Translations under genes and position numbers: made by a program
Assembly (NCBI RefSeq): GCF_900220965.1
Contig: NZ_OBQC01000007.1
Span: 107,355-171,354 of the forward strand
Length of the DNA: 64,000 nt
Direction of reading: 5' to 3'
Origin: Ureibacillus acetophenoni
Lineage (GTDB): Bacteria > Bacillota > Bacilli > Bacillales_A > Planococcaceae
Notes under the pieces: model-generated
Seen by the model: the letters and a program-made list of their open reading frames with translations, nothing else
Told to the model about the DNA's origin: nothing
Databases searched by the model: none
In this document: piece after piece, positions 54,729-63,358 of the stretch
Numbering within the stretch: the first letter of the stretch is position 1
Layout of the letters: the number at the start of each line of letters is the position of its first letter

Positions 54729-55691
54729 ATGGAATTAATCTATTTTTGTTTAGGTTTAATAGTAGGTGCAGTAATTATCCAAATAATTTACATTAAATAT
54801 GAAAAGGCTAAATGGATGACGAAGTTTGAAAATGAAAAGAGGATTTTTGAGCTAGTTGAAAGTTCAAAGGATCTTATCTATTATTACGAAGTCAAACCAG
54901 AATATAAATTTAGATATATTAGTCCTTCGATTGAACAACTGTTAGGAGAGGGATTAGTAGAGAAAGGATATCAAAATCCATATTACGTTTTTGAACACAT
55001 CCATCCAGATGATTACAACCTACTATATGGAAAAGTTAATGGGTATGGAGATTATAGCAAGCCAATCATCCAACGGTGGAGAGATGAAAAGGGTGAATAT
55101 AAATGGTTCGAGGAATATGCAACTCCAATATATGAAAATGGTCAAATAGTTGCAATAGAAGGGATTATGCGAGAAATTACTGATAAGGTAAAGTTACAAC
55201 AGGAACTAAATTATCAGATTACACATGATGTGTTAACAGGTATACATAACAGGGCTTATTTTGAGCAAATAATGGAGAAATACAATAAAGATATAGATAC
55301 ATCTATTGCAGTCATTCTAAGTGATTTGGATGAATTAAAGTATCTAAACGATAATTTTGGTCATAAAACAGGTGACGTTTATATAAAAGAATATTCTAAA
55401 CTGTTGAAGCAATATTTCAAAGAGAATTCAATTGTTGCGCGGATTGGTGGAGATGAATTTGCTATAATTGTTCTAAATGCAAATTTGGATCAAGTGAAAT
55501 ATCACTGTCAAAATTTCTCTGATAAAATAAGTGAATATAATTTAAACAGTAAAGGCATTAAAATTAAAGTATCGGTGGGATATGCTTTTTCTGAACATTC
55601 TATAGGAAATATGGAGAAACTTTTGGCTGAAGCAGATAAAAATATGTACCAAGACAAAAATAAGAAAAAGAGTGAAAGTTTAATTAAATAA
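54729..55691 (+). CDS. PAS-GGDEF diguanylate cyclase, membrane anchored
   Basis: 320 aa. One N-terminal membrane helix (residues 1-22), a PAS domain (about 40-155, with RYISPSIEQLLG and IHPDDYNLLYG) and its PAC motif (GIMREITDKV), then a GGDEF domain (160-315) with an intact active site, ARIGGDEFAII. The product-inhibition site RxxD, expected just upstream, reads KENS, so feedback inhibition at the protein level is probably absent. The c-di-GMP riboswitch in the leader may replace it. No EAL domain. The membrane anchor and PAS domain suggest redox or ligand sensing. Confidence 0.93.
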   Translation: MELIYFCLGLIVGAVIIQIIYIKYEKAKWMTKFENEKRIFELVESSKDLIYYYEVKPEYKFRYISPSIEQLLGEGLVEKGYQNPYYVFEHIHPDDYNLLYGKVNGYGDYSKPIIQRWRDEKGEYKWFEEYATPIYENGQIVAIEGIMREITDKVKLQQELNYQITHDVLTGIHNRAYFEQIMEKYNKDIDTSIAVILSDLDELKYLNDNFGHKTGDVYIKEYSKLLKQYFKENSIVARIGGDEFAIIVLNANLDQVKYHCQNFSDKISEYNLNSKGIKIKVSVGYAFSEHSIGNMEKLLAEADKNMYQDKNKKKSESLIK

Positions 55692-55821
55692 AAAAGTATA
55701 TTGGATATGGAAGTTAGAATTTTCTAGATTAGAAAATTGCTAATTTCATTAAAGAACCAAAATGTCTAATAGCAATTTTATTTGCGTAATGTTGAAAATA
55801 AAATCTTGGAGTGACAAGTTG

Positions 55822-55992
55822 ATGGATATATATCTTTTATACTTTATAGGCTTAATTATTTTGTTTCTTACAATTACATATGCGGTTCGATACGGCATTG
55901 ACACTTCAAAACAGGTTAAGTCTTTAAGAATTGAACTGAAAGAAATTAAAAGAAAAATAGAAGATTTAGAAAAAAAGAGGAATGAAAATTGA
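55822..55992 (+). CDS. small membrane protein with coiled-coil tail
   Basis: 56 aa from ATG 55822, with TTGGAGTG ten bases upstream. One membrane helix (LLYFIGLIILFLTITYAV) is followed by a charged coiled coil (LRIELKEIKRKIEDLEKKR). The open frame extends upstream without a ribosome binding site. It overlaps the next gene by four bases, so the two are partners. Function unknown. Confidence 0.6.
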   Translation: MDIYLLYFIGLIILFLTITYAVRYGIDTSKQVKSLRIELKEIKRKIEDLEKKRNEN

Positions 55993-56234
55993 ATAATCGT
56001 GTTGCAGGGTTATTATTGATCGGCTTATCATTATTAACCGCAGTTATTGCATATTCTTTAGGTGAACTAATTGATGCTATTAAAGCATCCTCTGCTCATA
56101 TTGCAGGAACAATTTCAGGAGGCGGTGGAACGAGTTTAGCGTGGGGAGGAAATCCACCTTTATCAGTTGTACCAATCATTTTAATTATAATATCTGTAGT
56201 TATTGGGTTTTATCTTATTAGTAAGCGTGGCTAA
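55989..56234 (+). CDS. small two-helix membrane protein, partner of the preceding gene
   Basis: 81 aa from TTG 55989, with AAGAGGAATG as ribosome binding site inside the previous gene. Two membrane helices (LLLIGLSLLTAVIAYSL and VVPIILIIISVVIGFYLI) are separated by a Gly/Ser-rich loop with a GGGGTSLAWGG stretch. No family recognised; a hydrophobic two-gene unit next to a diguanylate cyclase. Confidence 0.6.
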   Translation: MNNRVAGLLLIGLSLLTAVIAYSLGELIDAIKASSAHIAGTISGGGGTSLAWGGNPPLSVVPIILIIISVVIGFYLISKRG

Positions 56235-56390
56235 AAGTTATTAAACAATCGGGTGCATTCATGGTAATAGGGATGCGCCCTATCCTTTTATGGGCCATGA
56301 TTGAAGAAGAGTTAGTTCTAAAAAAAAGGTTATTATTACCAATTTGTTTGTGGTAATATAAATGTAATCTTTTAGAAGAGGTGAGTTTAG

Positions 56391-57095
56391 ATGAGTAAAG
56401 TTGAGCAGAGTACAAAGTTAGATTTAGAAAGAATTGTTTTTATTGGGAGAACTTTTGAAGAGTATTTGGATATGTTTTCGCTTTCTGAGGAAGAACTGCA
56501 AGGAAAGAAAATACTCGATTGTCCAGCAGGAGCTTGTTCATTTACTGCTGTTGGAAACAAATCAGGTTTAAATGTAACTGCTTGTGATATTGCCTATTAT
56601 CATTCAAGCGATGACTTAAAAAATAAAGGTCTTCAAGATATTGATCACGCAATGGAACATATGGAATAAGCAAAAACGAACTACAAGTGGGATTATTTCG
56701 GTAATATAGAGGGGCTTAGGAAACAGCGTTTAAGTGCTTTACAAGATTGTGCCAAAGATATGATGGAATCTAGCGAAAGATACATTCCTGTGACGTTGCC
56801 TTCTTTACCGTTTAAGAATGAAGAATTTGATATTCTTCTTTCTGCACATTTTCTATTCATGTATGCAGATAGATTGGATTACCAATTTCACATTGATACG
56901 TTGAATGAGTTATTAAGGGTTACAAAAGAAGAAATACGGATTTTCCCTTTGGTAGATTTAGAAGGAAAACGATATGAGTATTTAGATAGAATGATAAGTT
57001 ACCTGGTTGACAATGGCTATACAGTAGAAGAAGTGAAAGTATCATATGAATTTCAGTTAAATGCTAATTCGATGTTAAAGATTCAAAAAGGTTAA
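56391..57095 (+). pseudogene. SAM-dependent methyltransferase interrupted by one stop codon
   Basis: A single frame runs from ATG 56391 (AGAGGTG upstream) to TAA 57093-57095, about 234 codons, broken only by TAA at 56667-56669. The first part has a class I methyltransferase SAM-binding motif (KKILDCPAGACSFTAVG) and a later acidic position; the second has the FDILLSAHFLFMY motif IV region. The sequence continues in the same frame with normal family content (AKTNYKWDYFGNIEGL), so a CAA-to-TAA change would explain it. It may still yield two fragments or read through. Confidence 0.82.
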
Positions 57096-57140
57096 ATAAA
57101 GAATGGGGAAACATGGATGTGTTGCCCCTTTTGAAATAAG

Positions 57141-57195
57141 AAAAGCAAAGACGCCGAAATCCTTGATATTAAGGGTTTTGGCGTTTCTGCTTTTT
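57141..57195. terminator. long bidirectional hairpin terminator
   Basis: AAACGCC-type arms (57150-57163 with 57174-57187) extend outward with AAAGCA/TGCTTT. It serves the leftward gene at 57234. A smaller GGGG/CCCC hairpin with T4 at 57105-57132 probably ends the methyltransferase transcript. Confidence 0.75.
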
Positions 57196-57233
57196 AGACA
57201 GACTGAAATATAAATGAGCAGTATTAAATTCTT

Positions 57234-57629
57234 TTATTCATCCCCTTCTAAAAATTCTTCCAACCTTTCATAATTAATCCGATAGCATTTGGACTGATCA
57301 AACCAGTGAAGTTTTGGTTTGTACGCGATGATGAGCGATTTCTGCTCTAGTTTTTTGAAAATCCGATAAATGGTTTGCTCAGACCAGAACGGGAAATAGT
57401 GTTGTTGCCATTCGGGGTACGTTTTGTGTACCCAATTGTGTCCTGCAATGGATAGTGGTTCTTCCTCAGCACTTACGTGTATCTGTTGTAAAACGAGGGC
57501 TTCATTAAAACCTAATTTTGTTGCTAGGGTAGGGGAGACTAGTAGAGGCCTCTCTCTTATTACTAGATCGCTATCTTCACTACTTTCACTCTCATCAACT
57601 AAAACTTCATTTGCTTCGTAATTAATCAT
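57234..57629 (-). CDS. winged-helix protein related to phage replisome organisers (short form)
   Basis: 131 aa. SPTLATKLGFNEALVLQQIH opens a winged-helix domain, with WVHKTYPEWQQHYFPFWSEQTIYRIFKKLE as its recognition region. The same domain, with VKLGVKEAMILQQLH and FPFYSEKTISRGF, opens the divergent neighbour at 57859. This copy stops after the domain and lacks the C-terminal replication segment. An AAAGGAGAGG site precedes the ATG. It may act as a regulator or competitor of the longer protein. Confidence 0.75.
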   Translation of the reverse strand: MINYEANEVLVDESESSEDSDLVIRERPLLVSPTLATKLGFNEALVLQQIHVSAEEEPLSIAGHNWVHKTYPEWQQHYFPFWSEQTIYRIFKKLEQKSLIIAYKPKLHWFDQSKCYRINYERLEEFLEGDE

Positions 57630-57858
57630 TTTCTACCTCTCCTTTTTTCTGTTAGTTGGTTTGTACCATTCTATCTATTACATAGTGATTTTTTCGTCTA
57701 AATGAGACATGCTGAACGAAAAAAATTTCAATTAAGCATTTTTTATTCCTCTAAAATCACAATCTCCCAATTTTTTCTCTCCAACATGTCTCTTTTTTCG
57801 ATTTAGAAAGCTATATAAAGGGTGAATCGAATATTTCAAAAAAAGGAGAACGATAACA

Positions 57859-58740
57859 ATGAAAGAAAAATTACTTATTCCAGAGGCACCTTTGCAAACA
57901 TTACCTACACTTGCAGTGAAACTAGGTGTTAAGGAGGCGATGATTTTGCAGCAGCTTCATTATCGCTTGTTGAATTCGCCATATAAAAAAGACGGCTATA
58001 CTTGGTACAGGCATACGTACATGAATTGGCATAAGCAATTTCCTTTTTATTCTGAGAAGACGATTAGTCGAGGTTTTTTAAACTTAGAAAAGAAGCGCAT
58101 CATTGTTTCGAGCCAAGTCTACAACCCAGCGAAAGTCATGAAAACGAAATGGTATCGAATTGATTACGAAGAATTGTATCGTCAACTAGGTATGGAATAT
58201 GACCCTATCAGTGAAACCCTTGTTAGCGCTGGACAACACCCAGAAGTTCACACAGAAGTTTCTCATGCCATTGTAAGTCAAAACGACTGCATCAAAAATA
58301 CAAAAAATTCTCCAATTGTCAGCCAGTTCGTACCACAATTGGAGGACAAAGAAGTGCCATATATAAAAGAAGAATTAAAAGAAGAAATAAAAAATAATAA
58401 TATTGTCGAGAAAAATCTCGACGTTGTCGCAGAAGTGATCCAATACTTAAACAAAAAAACAAATCGAAACTATCGAATTGACAATCATTCAACCCAAAGA
58501 TTGATTAATGCTAGATTAAAAGAAGGTTATAAACTAGAGGACTTTAAAAAAGTGATTAATGTAAAAGTAAAACAATGGTTACGTGAACCAAAAATGAAAA
58601 CTTACTTAAGACCCAGCACATTATTTAGCCCCATTAACTTTGAAAACTATTTAGTCGAAGCAAAAGAAAACCGTAGACCAACGCGGATACGCGAAATAAA
58701 ACCAATCGAACTAGATTTTACTTTGGGTGAGGAAGATTGA
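57859..58740 (+). CDS. phage-type replisome organiser / DnaD-like protein
   Basis: 293 aa. The winged helix (residues 15-110) binds DNA; a linker of low complexity (EEIKNNNIVEKNL) leads to a C-terminal domain of the conserved phage type (NYRIDNHSTQRLINARLKEGY, then LRPSTLFSPINFENYL) typical of prophage replication initiators. AAAAGGAG precedes the ATG. No other phage replication genes (helicase loader, SSB) are next to it, so it is a prophage or plasmid leftover. It is divergent from a short paralogue with about 230 bases between. Confidence 0.82.
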   Translation: MKEKLLIPEAPLQTLPTLAVKLGVKEAMILQQLHYRLLNSPYKKDGYTWYRHTYMNWHKQFPFYSEKTISRGFLNLEKKRIIVSSQVYNPAKVMKTKWYRIDYEELYRQLGMEYDPISETLVSAGQHPEVHTEVSHAIVSQNDCIKNTKNSPIVSQFVPQLEDKEVPYIKEELKEEIKNNNIVEKNLDVVAEVIQYLNKKTNRNYRIDNHSTQRLINARLKEGYKLEDFKKVINVKVKQWLREPKMKTYLRPSTLFSPINFENYLVEAKENRRPTRIREIKPIELDFTLGEED

Positions 58741-58942
58741 AGAGGTAGTAGTTTTTAAAGGTGGCTATTCTGACAATTCACACTAATTACTAAACTTGTA
58801 CGTAATATTGTTAGGAGCTTGTTAATTTATTTGTGAAGAAGGGTAGCTGGATAAAAAGGTATTTCAGCAAGAACCATTCTAAACAGTTGGAAGCCATCGT
58901 ATATAATAAAGTAAAACGAAAACTAGAAAGTGGGACATTATA

Positions 58943-59671
58943 TTGCGTTTTCAAATTAATAAACTGATAGAATCTAATTCATTAGAGTCTAGCGAACAAT
59001 TTTGTAATGAATTAAATGAATGGTTAACTGAAAAGGGATATACTACTTTACAACATCAGTTAATTGAACTTCCCAATGGTGTATCATCCCCTATAAAAAT
59101 TGGTGGAAGTACAGCTGTTTTTCACAGTAACTATAATGCTGGTGTTACATCTTTAACAACATATAGACGTTACTTCTTAAGCCGAACCTGGAATAGTTCT
59201 TTACCTGTAATGACGCTATTTGGGATGAATCCGAGTAACGCCTCAATAAATTCTAATGACCCAACTGTAGAATTCATGCTGAAAGTTGCTGAATTTAATG
59301 ACTGTGGCTCTTTGTATGTTGTAAATACGAGTCCTTATATAAAGAGTTCTCAAACTAGAAGAGCAGATTTTGTTATTGATGATGAAGCTTGGGAGTATAT
59401 AAAATATGCTGTAAATCATAGTGATATTGTAGTGTTGGCATGGGGAGAAAATGGTCAAAAATATGGAATTCCTACCATAATTAATAATTACCCACTTAGG
59501 GGTTTATTAGCAAGAAATTCACAAAAACTAAGGGTTTTCGAATTTGGAGGAATTAACTCAACTCGGAAATTTCCTAAACATCCACTCCAAATACCCCCTA
59601 ATGATTTCCAAGTAAATCATAGATTGTTAACGCCATCTATAACAGAGTTTAATGATTTATTCCCTTACTAG
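58943..59671 (+). CDS. DUF1643 family protein
   Basis: 242 aa from TTG 58943. The DUF1643 core runs from about residue 80: YRRYFLSRTW, VMTLFGMNPSNASINSNDPTVEF, LYVVNTSPYIKSSQ and DIVVLAWGENGQ. The preceding 75 residues form a less conserved domain. DUF1643 proteins are common in phages and mobile regions; their role is unknown, and a nucleotide-binding Rossmann-like fold is plausible. The ribosome binding site (AAAGTGGGA) is weak. Confidence 0.8.
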   Translation: MRFQINKLIESNSLESSEQFCNELNEWLTEKGYTTLQHQLIELPNGVSSPIKIGGSTAVFHSNYNAGVTSLTTYRRYFLSRTWNSSLPVMTLFGMNPSNASINSNDPTVEFMLKVAEFNDCGSLYVVNTSPYIKSSQTRRADFVIDDEAWEYIKYAVNHSDIVVLAWGENGQKYGIPTIINNYPLRGLLARNSQKLRVFEFGGINSTRKFPKHPLQIPPNDFQVNHRLLTPSITEFNDLFPY

Positions 59672-59851
59672 TATCGTAAGAAGAGTTGTTTATAAAGTAG
59701 ATTAAATATCAATATATGGCAATACATTTTTTCCCGACGATATTTTTTACGAAAGATGATCACCTTAGTCTGGAATTGATTATAACTGATATTCAATTAA
59801 ACAAGACATTAATGCATGTGAAATACCAATCAAATTATTTAGATTGTAAAA

Positions 59852-59990
59852 AATAGCTTAGTATACTAAATATCCTAAGCTATTTTATTTATTTAATTTT
59901 TCTAAAATACAATTAAGGCAACATCATCATAGGCTGAGTATGAGCAAAATCCATAACATAGATTACTGGAATGTTCTTTAGCAGAGCCTG
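59852..59990 (-). pseudogene. decayed copy of the LD-carboxypeptidase 3' end and its terminator
   Basis: Bases 59852-59895 form a hairpin (AATAGCTTAG / CTAAGCTATT) that resembles the terminators at 47334 and 61393. Right after it, 59906-59990 match the last part of the LD-carboxypeptidase gene (61445 onward): ATCATCATAGGCTGAGTATG and ATTACTGGAATGTTCTTTAG are nearly identical, with about 50 bases deleted. The surrounding 59672-60081 holds no intact gene. Confidence 0.75.
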
Positions 59991-60081
59991 TTACTTTGTG
60001 TGCATATGGAGTATTGTTTTATACCACGAGGGGTCAAGGTGTTTATGATAAGATATAAAGAGAATTTATTAGGAGGATTCT

Positions 60082-60363
60082 ATGAGCTTGATCGCACAAC
60101 ATCCTTATATAAAAACAGAAAGAAAAGTGACAAGGTTTGAACAGTTTGAAATTGAACATGAACGAATCATTTACTTATACACGGATAAGGTCGTTACACA
60201 GAATAGAGAGTTTCCGGTTAAGGATGTAATGGATTTTTCTTATCGAGAAATTACAAATCAAGGTGGGATTCTCTATTTACATACGCTACAAGGTGTATTT
60301 CCATATGTCGTGAAATCTTCACCGGAAGCTTTTATTACATCCTATCGAGCGAATTTTAAATGA
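60082..60363 (+). CDS. small conserved protein, probably cytoplasmic
   Basis: 93 aa with a strong AGGAGGA seven bases before the ATG. Beta-rich, with FEIEHERIIYLYTDKVVTQNREFPVKDVMDFSYRE and GILYLHTLQGVFPYVVKSSPEAF. It resembles short PH-like or YokE-type domains, but I cannot assign a family. It is 25 bases upstream of the DUF4145 gene and likely co-transcribed. Confidence 0.65.
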   Translation: MSLIAQHPYIKTERKVTRFEQFEIEHERIIYLYTDKVVTQNREFPVKDVMDFSYREITNQGGILYLHTLQGVFPYVVKSSPEAFITSYRANFK

Positions 60364-60388
60364 TTAATGGAAGGGAAGTAGGAAATGA

Positions 60389-61351
60389 ATGAAGTCTAGT
60401 ATATTTAATTTTCTAGGTGAGTTTTCAAGTACGCTAGAAGAGCTGGCGTTACGTGTAGAAGACCTTTTATGGGACCAGCCACAAGAAGCTATGATGAAGG
60501 CGCGCTTGTTTGGGGAAACGTTAGTATCCATGATTTATGAGCAAGAAAATATGAATGAAGTGTACCCTCTGAAACAGTGGGAAAAGATAAATAGATTGTA
60601 TAAACATGACATTATTCAAGATGAAATTTATAAAAAATTCGAATACATAAGAAAAAATGGCAATATCGCAGTGCATCAAGCTACAGATATGGATCTTGAA
60701 GTGGCAAAACAAGCCCATCAGGTTCTTTTTGATCTGAGTGTTTGGTATATGGAAGTTTATGTTAGCTATCAATTTAATGCGCCTGTGTATGAATTGCCCT
60801 CTAAACAAATGCAAGATCCTCATATTGTGGAGAAATGGATGGATGAATATCAACAGAGGGTTGCGGAGATTGAAATGCAACTGGAACAACTCAAGCAAGA
60901 AAAGAAGGAACAGCAAATCCCAGTCAAAGAAGAGAGAAAAATAAATGCTCGTAATCACACTAATAATAGTGAACGTATTGTCCCGTTAGAAAAATTTCAA
61001 GATACATTTGATAGAGCAAATTTTGATTGGAAAAATACAACGAAAAAGGCTGCTGAATTCAAACATAAAGAGTTTGGGGAAGAAGCCGCTGAAGCATACG
61101 TCTATCTGTTAGATAACGTTACTCCTACAATTGTTGTACATCCTTCGTTGATTGAACAGGAGAAGAAGGTGGGAACCGTGGTATCTAAACCACGTAAAAG
61201 TACGGCATTAAGAAGATTTCCGAGAATGGTAGAGGAAAACACAATTAAATCGAATTATGGCTATCCATATACATTCCAAACTAAAGGTGAGTTAGAATCA
61301 TTACTCTCGCGGATTGTTGAAGTACTACAGTCTAGAAGCATTGAAGAATAG
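60389..61351 (+). CDS. DUF4145 (HEPN-like) domain protein
   Basis: 320 aa. Residues 15-125 match DUF4145: LWDQPQEAMMKARLFGETLV, YKHDIIQDEIYKKFEYIRKNGNIAVHQ and LFDLSVWYMEVY, the helical N-terminal domain seen before helicase modules in type I restriction HsdR proteins. A coiled coil (DEYQQRVAEIEMQLEQLKQEKKEQ) follows, then a domain of about 120 residues I do not recognise. The helicase and nuclease modules are absent. Such HEPN-like proteins can be RNA nucleases or protein-binding adaptors. Confidence 0.75.
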   Translation: MKSSIFNFLGEFSSTLEELALRVEDLLWDQPQEAMMKARLFGETLVSMIYEQENMNEVYPLKQWEKINRLYKHDIIQDEIYKKFEYIRKNGNIAVHQATDMDLEVAKQAHQVLFDLSVWYMEVYVSYQFNAPVYELPSKQMQDPHIVEKWMDEYQQRVAEIEMQLEQLKQEKKEQQIPVKEERKINARNHTNNSERIVPLEKFQDTFDRANFDWKNTTKKAAEFKHKEFGEEAAEAYVYLLDNVTPTIVVHPSLIEQEKKVGTVVSKPRKSTALRRFPRMVEENTIKSNYGYPYTFQTKGELESLLSRIVEVLQSRSIEE

Positions 61352-61376
61352 TAAATTGGATTTAGTCTAGTACCGG

Positions 61377-61448
61377 TCCATATGTAAACAAAAACAGCTT
61401 AGTATATTTGGTACACCAAGCTGTTTTTATTCATATCAAATTTCCTAA
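61377..61448 (+). repeat. direct repeat of the ssrA 3' end (right copy, att-like) with terminator
   Basis: TCCATATGT and the following terminator (AACAGCTTAGT..AAGCTGTTTTT) to AATTTCCTAA match 47318-47390 in order and spacing. The stem positions vary in a compensated way. It also serves as terminator for the leftward LD-carboxypeptidase gene and the rightward DUF4145 gene. Confidence 0.7.
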
Positions 61449-62410
61449 AAGACACTTAATTTCAACTTTAAATCCTTTGTATCAATACTAATCTCCCCAC
61501 CAATAGGTAATGTCATCATAGGTTGAGTATGACCAAAATTCATATCATACATTACTGGAATGTTCTTTAGCTGTGGATGCTTATCTAAAATGAAATGAAG
61601 TTGTTCTTCAGTTATTTTAGAAGCTTTTTGGAAGCGTCCAATTAGTAAGCCTTTTATATCTCCGCTAACTTGTAATAAGGAGGTCAAATCTCTTGCAAAT
61701 GTCTCAGGTATTGTTAATTCATCGTCTTCTACAAATAAAATGCAGTCCTTTAGGTTAGGCATGAATTCGGTTCCTTGGAGTAAGTTGAGTGTGCATAGAT
61801 TGCCGCCAATTAAACTTCCTGTAGCACTTCCTTCTGAATAAACTTTCCATTTCGTATCCTCATAAACACGATTTTCTTGATCTAAATACCATGCATCATC
61901 ACTCCATTTTTCTGAAGGTTGCAATAGATATGCTTCGTCATTCATGAGACATTTTTTAAAATACTTAGTTTGGTAATCTTGTAGCCCCGTCATTTGAAAA
62001 CTTGAAAAGTGGGGTCCAGAATATGTTATGAATCCGCATTTTGTCGTGATTGCGTTCGCGAGCGCGGTAATGTCGCTATAGCCGCATAGAATTTTTGGAT
62101 TTGCTTTGAGTAGTTCATAATCTATATAGGGAAGTAATTCGTTACTATTAAAGCCACCGATTACTGTTAAGATCCCTTTTACATTTTGATCAGCAAATGC
62201 ATCATGCAGATCCTCAATGCGCTGTTCGATTGAGGACGAGTTTTGTAGATCAGATTCTTCAACGTGTTTTCCAAAGGTCACTACAAAACCCAATTCTTCA
62301 AGTCGTTCCTTAGCTAATCGAATACCATCTTCCGATAATATTTTCATACTTCTACTTGGTGCAATAATACGGACTTCATCACCATGTTTTAATTTCATTG
62401 GTATTTTCAT
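61445..62410 (-). CDS. LD-carboxypeptidase, S66 family (LdcA/MccF type)
   Basis: 321 aa. The nucleophile Ser lies in CGYSDITAL (about residue 112), the Glu in ILFVEDDELT, and the His in FGHTQPMMTLP: the Ser-Glu-His triad of family S66. The N-terminal GDEVRIIAPS strand and the GGFNSNELLPYIDY loop fit. Members either trim murein tetrapeptides to tripeptides or hydrolyse microcin C-type toxins; the choice cannot be made here. GGAGGGA precedes the ATG. It overlaps the HAD gene by 32 bases. A decayed partial copy is at 59852-59990. Confidence 0.92.
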   Translation of the reverse strand: MKIPMKLKHGDEVRIIAPSRSMKILSEDGIRLAKERLEELGFVVTFGKHVEESDLQNSSSIEQRIEDLHDAFADQNVKGILTVIGGFNSNELLPYIDYELLKANPKILCGYSDITALANAITTKCGFITYSGPHFSSFQMTGLQDYQTKYFKKCLMNDEAYLLQPSEKWSDDAWYLDQENRVYEDTKWKVYSEGSATGSLIGGNLCTLNLLQGTEFMPNLKDCILFVEDDELTIPETFARDLTSLLQVSGDIKGLLIGRFQKASKITEEQLHFILDKHPQLKNIPVMYDMNFGHTQPMMTLPIGGEISIDTKDLKLKLSVF

Positions 62411-63143
62411 ATTTTTGTCCCTCCAGACTTTCTAATATTCTACTGATAGTAGCTGGGATCTGCGCTCTACTTATCGTTTCAGTAGCATAACGCTTTACGT
62501 CATTATCCCCAATACAAACACTATGAATGGCATTTTCAAATAGACATTGATCATTACTATCGTTTCCAAAGGCTATAAATTGGTCAACCTTCAATTTACG
62601 GAGGCCACTTACTTTATCAACTCCAAGTGGACTTATGTCGATTGCGTTTTCATTTTTATATTCAACGATTGTTACTGGTAATTGCGATAATTCCTGTAGC
62701 ACTTGCTCTGTTGGGTGAAATAAAACTAGCTTACATATTTTTTGTAGCTCAGTGATTTCTCGATTCTCAGCACTCGTTTTATTGATATTTCTATAGATTG
62801 GGTGTTCAGTATCACCTGTATAGGCATAATCCCAATCACTATCTGCTAAATAGGTTAATTGGTTTGCCTCAATACAAGCTAATAACTGTTTTAATAATTC
62901 ATCCTTAAAATATTCCACTTCAATTTTCCCTTGTTCAAATACGAAAGTACCATTTCCACCGACCAAGGAACCATGTCGAAAGCGTTCTGGCAAAACTGGA
63001 ATAAGGTCTCTTATAGGTCTGGCAGAGGCAAAAACAATTTCATGATTTGCTCTGATTATTTCGTCAAAGGCTAGACAGATCGATTCATCGATTGTTCTAC
63101 CATCAAAACAAACCGTACCATCAATATCAAATATAAATTTCAT
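62379..63143 (-). CDS. HAD-superfamily hydrolase, Cof type
   Basis: 254 aa from ATG 63143, with AGGAG eight bases upstream; the reading frame extends to 63263 without a start signal. Motif I is MKFIFDIDGTVCF at the N-terminus, motif II is in FASARPIRDL, motif III the Lys in GVDKVSGLRKL, and motif IV is FGNDSNDQCLFE. A C2 cap lies between. These enzymes dephosphorylate sugar phosphates or flavin nucleotides. Co-transcribed with the downstream LD-carboxypeptidase gene. Confidence 0.9.
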   Translation of the reverse strand: MKFIFDIDGTVCFDGRTIDESICLAFDEIIRANHEIVFASARPIRDLIPVLPERFRHGSLVGGNGTFVFEQGKIEVEYFKDELLKQLLACIEANQLTYLADSDWDYAYTGDTEHPIYRNINKTSAENREITELQKICKLVLFHPTEQVLQELSQLPVTIVEYKNENAIDISPLGVDKVSGLRKLKVDQFIAFGNDSNDQCLFENAIHSVCIGDNDVKRYATETISRAQIPATISRILESLEGQKYENTNEIKTW

Positions 63144-63194
63144 ATAATCAGCTCCTAATCCTGAGTATAATTGGAAGAGAAGAGATTTTAAAGG

Positions 63195-63353
63195 TCGGAT
63201 GTCCGAGAGGTAGCAATTGATTACTTTGAAACATTTACTCGAATATATGATTATACCTTTCAAGATAGATTTAAAAATGAAGTAGAAATTCGTTCCTATG
63301 AGCCAAATGAGTATATTTTAAATATGTTAAAATCTTGTGAAGAAAGAAGGTAA
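63195..63353 (+). pseudogene. C-terminal fragment of an unknown gene
   Basis: 52 codons in one frame end at TAA 63351-63353 and look protein-like (EVAIDYFETFTRIYDYTF, NEVEIRSYEPNEYIL), but no start codon or ribosome binding site precedes them. It is likely the remaining end of a gene truncated by rearrangement next to the HAD gene. Confidence 0.45.
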
Positions 63354-63358
63354 GAACG

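Noticed and set aside
60521..60958. 145-codon antisense frame inside the DUF4145 gene
   Set aside because: Composition (Phe/Leu/Ile/His-rich) is what antisense of an AT-rich Glu/Lys coding sequence gives.
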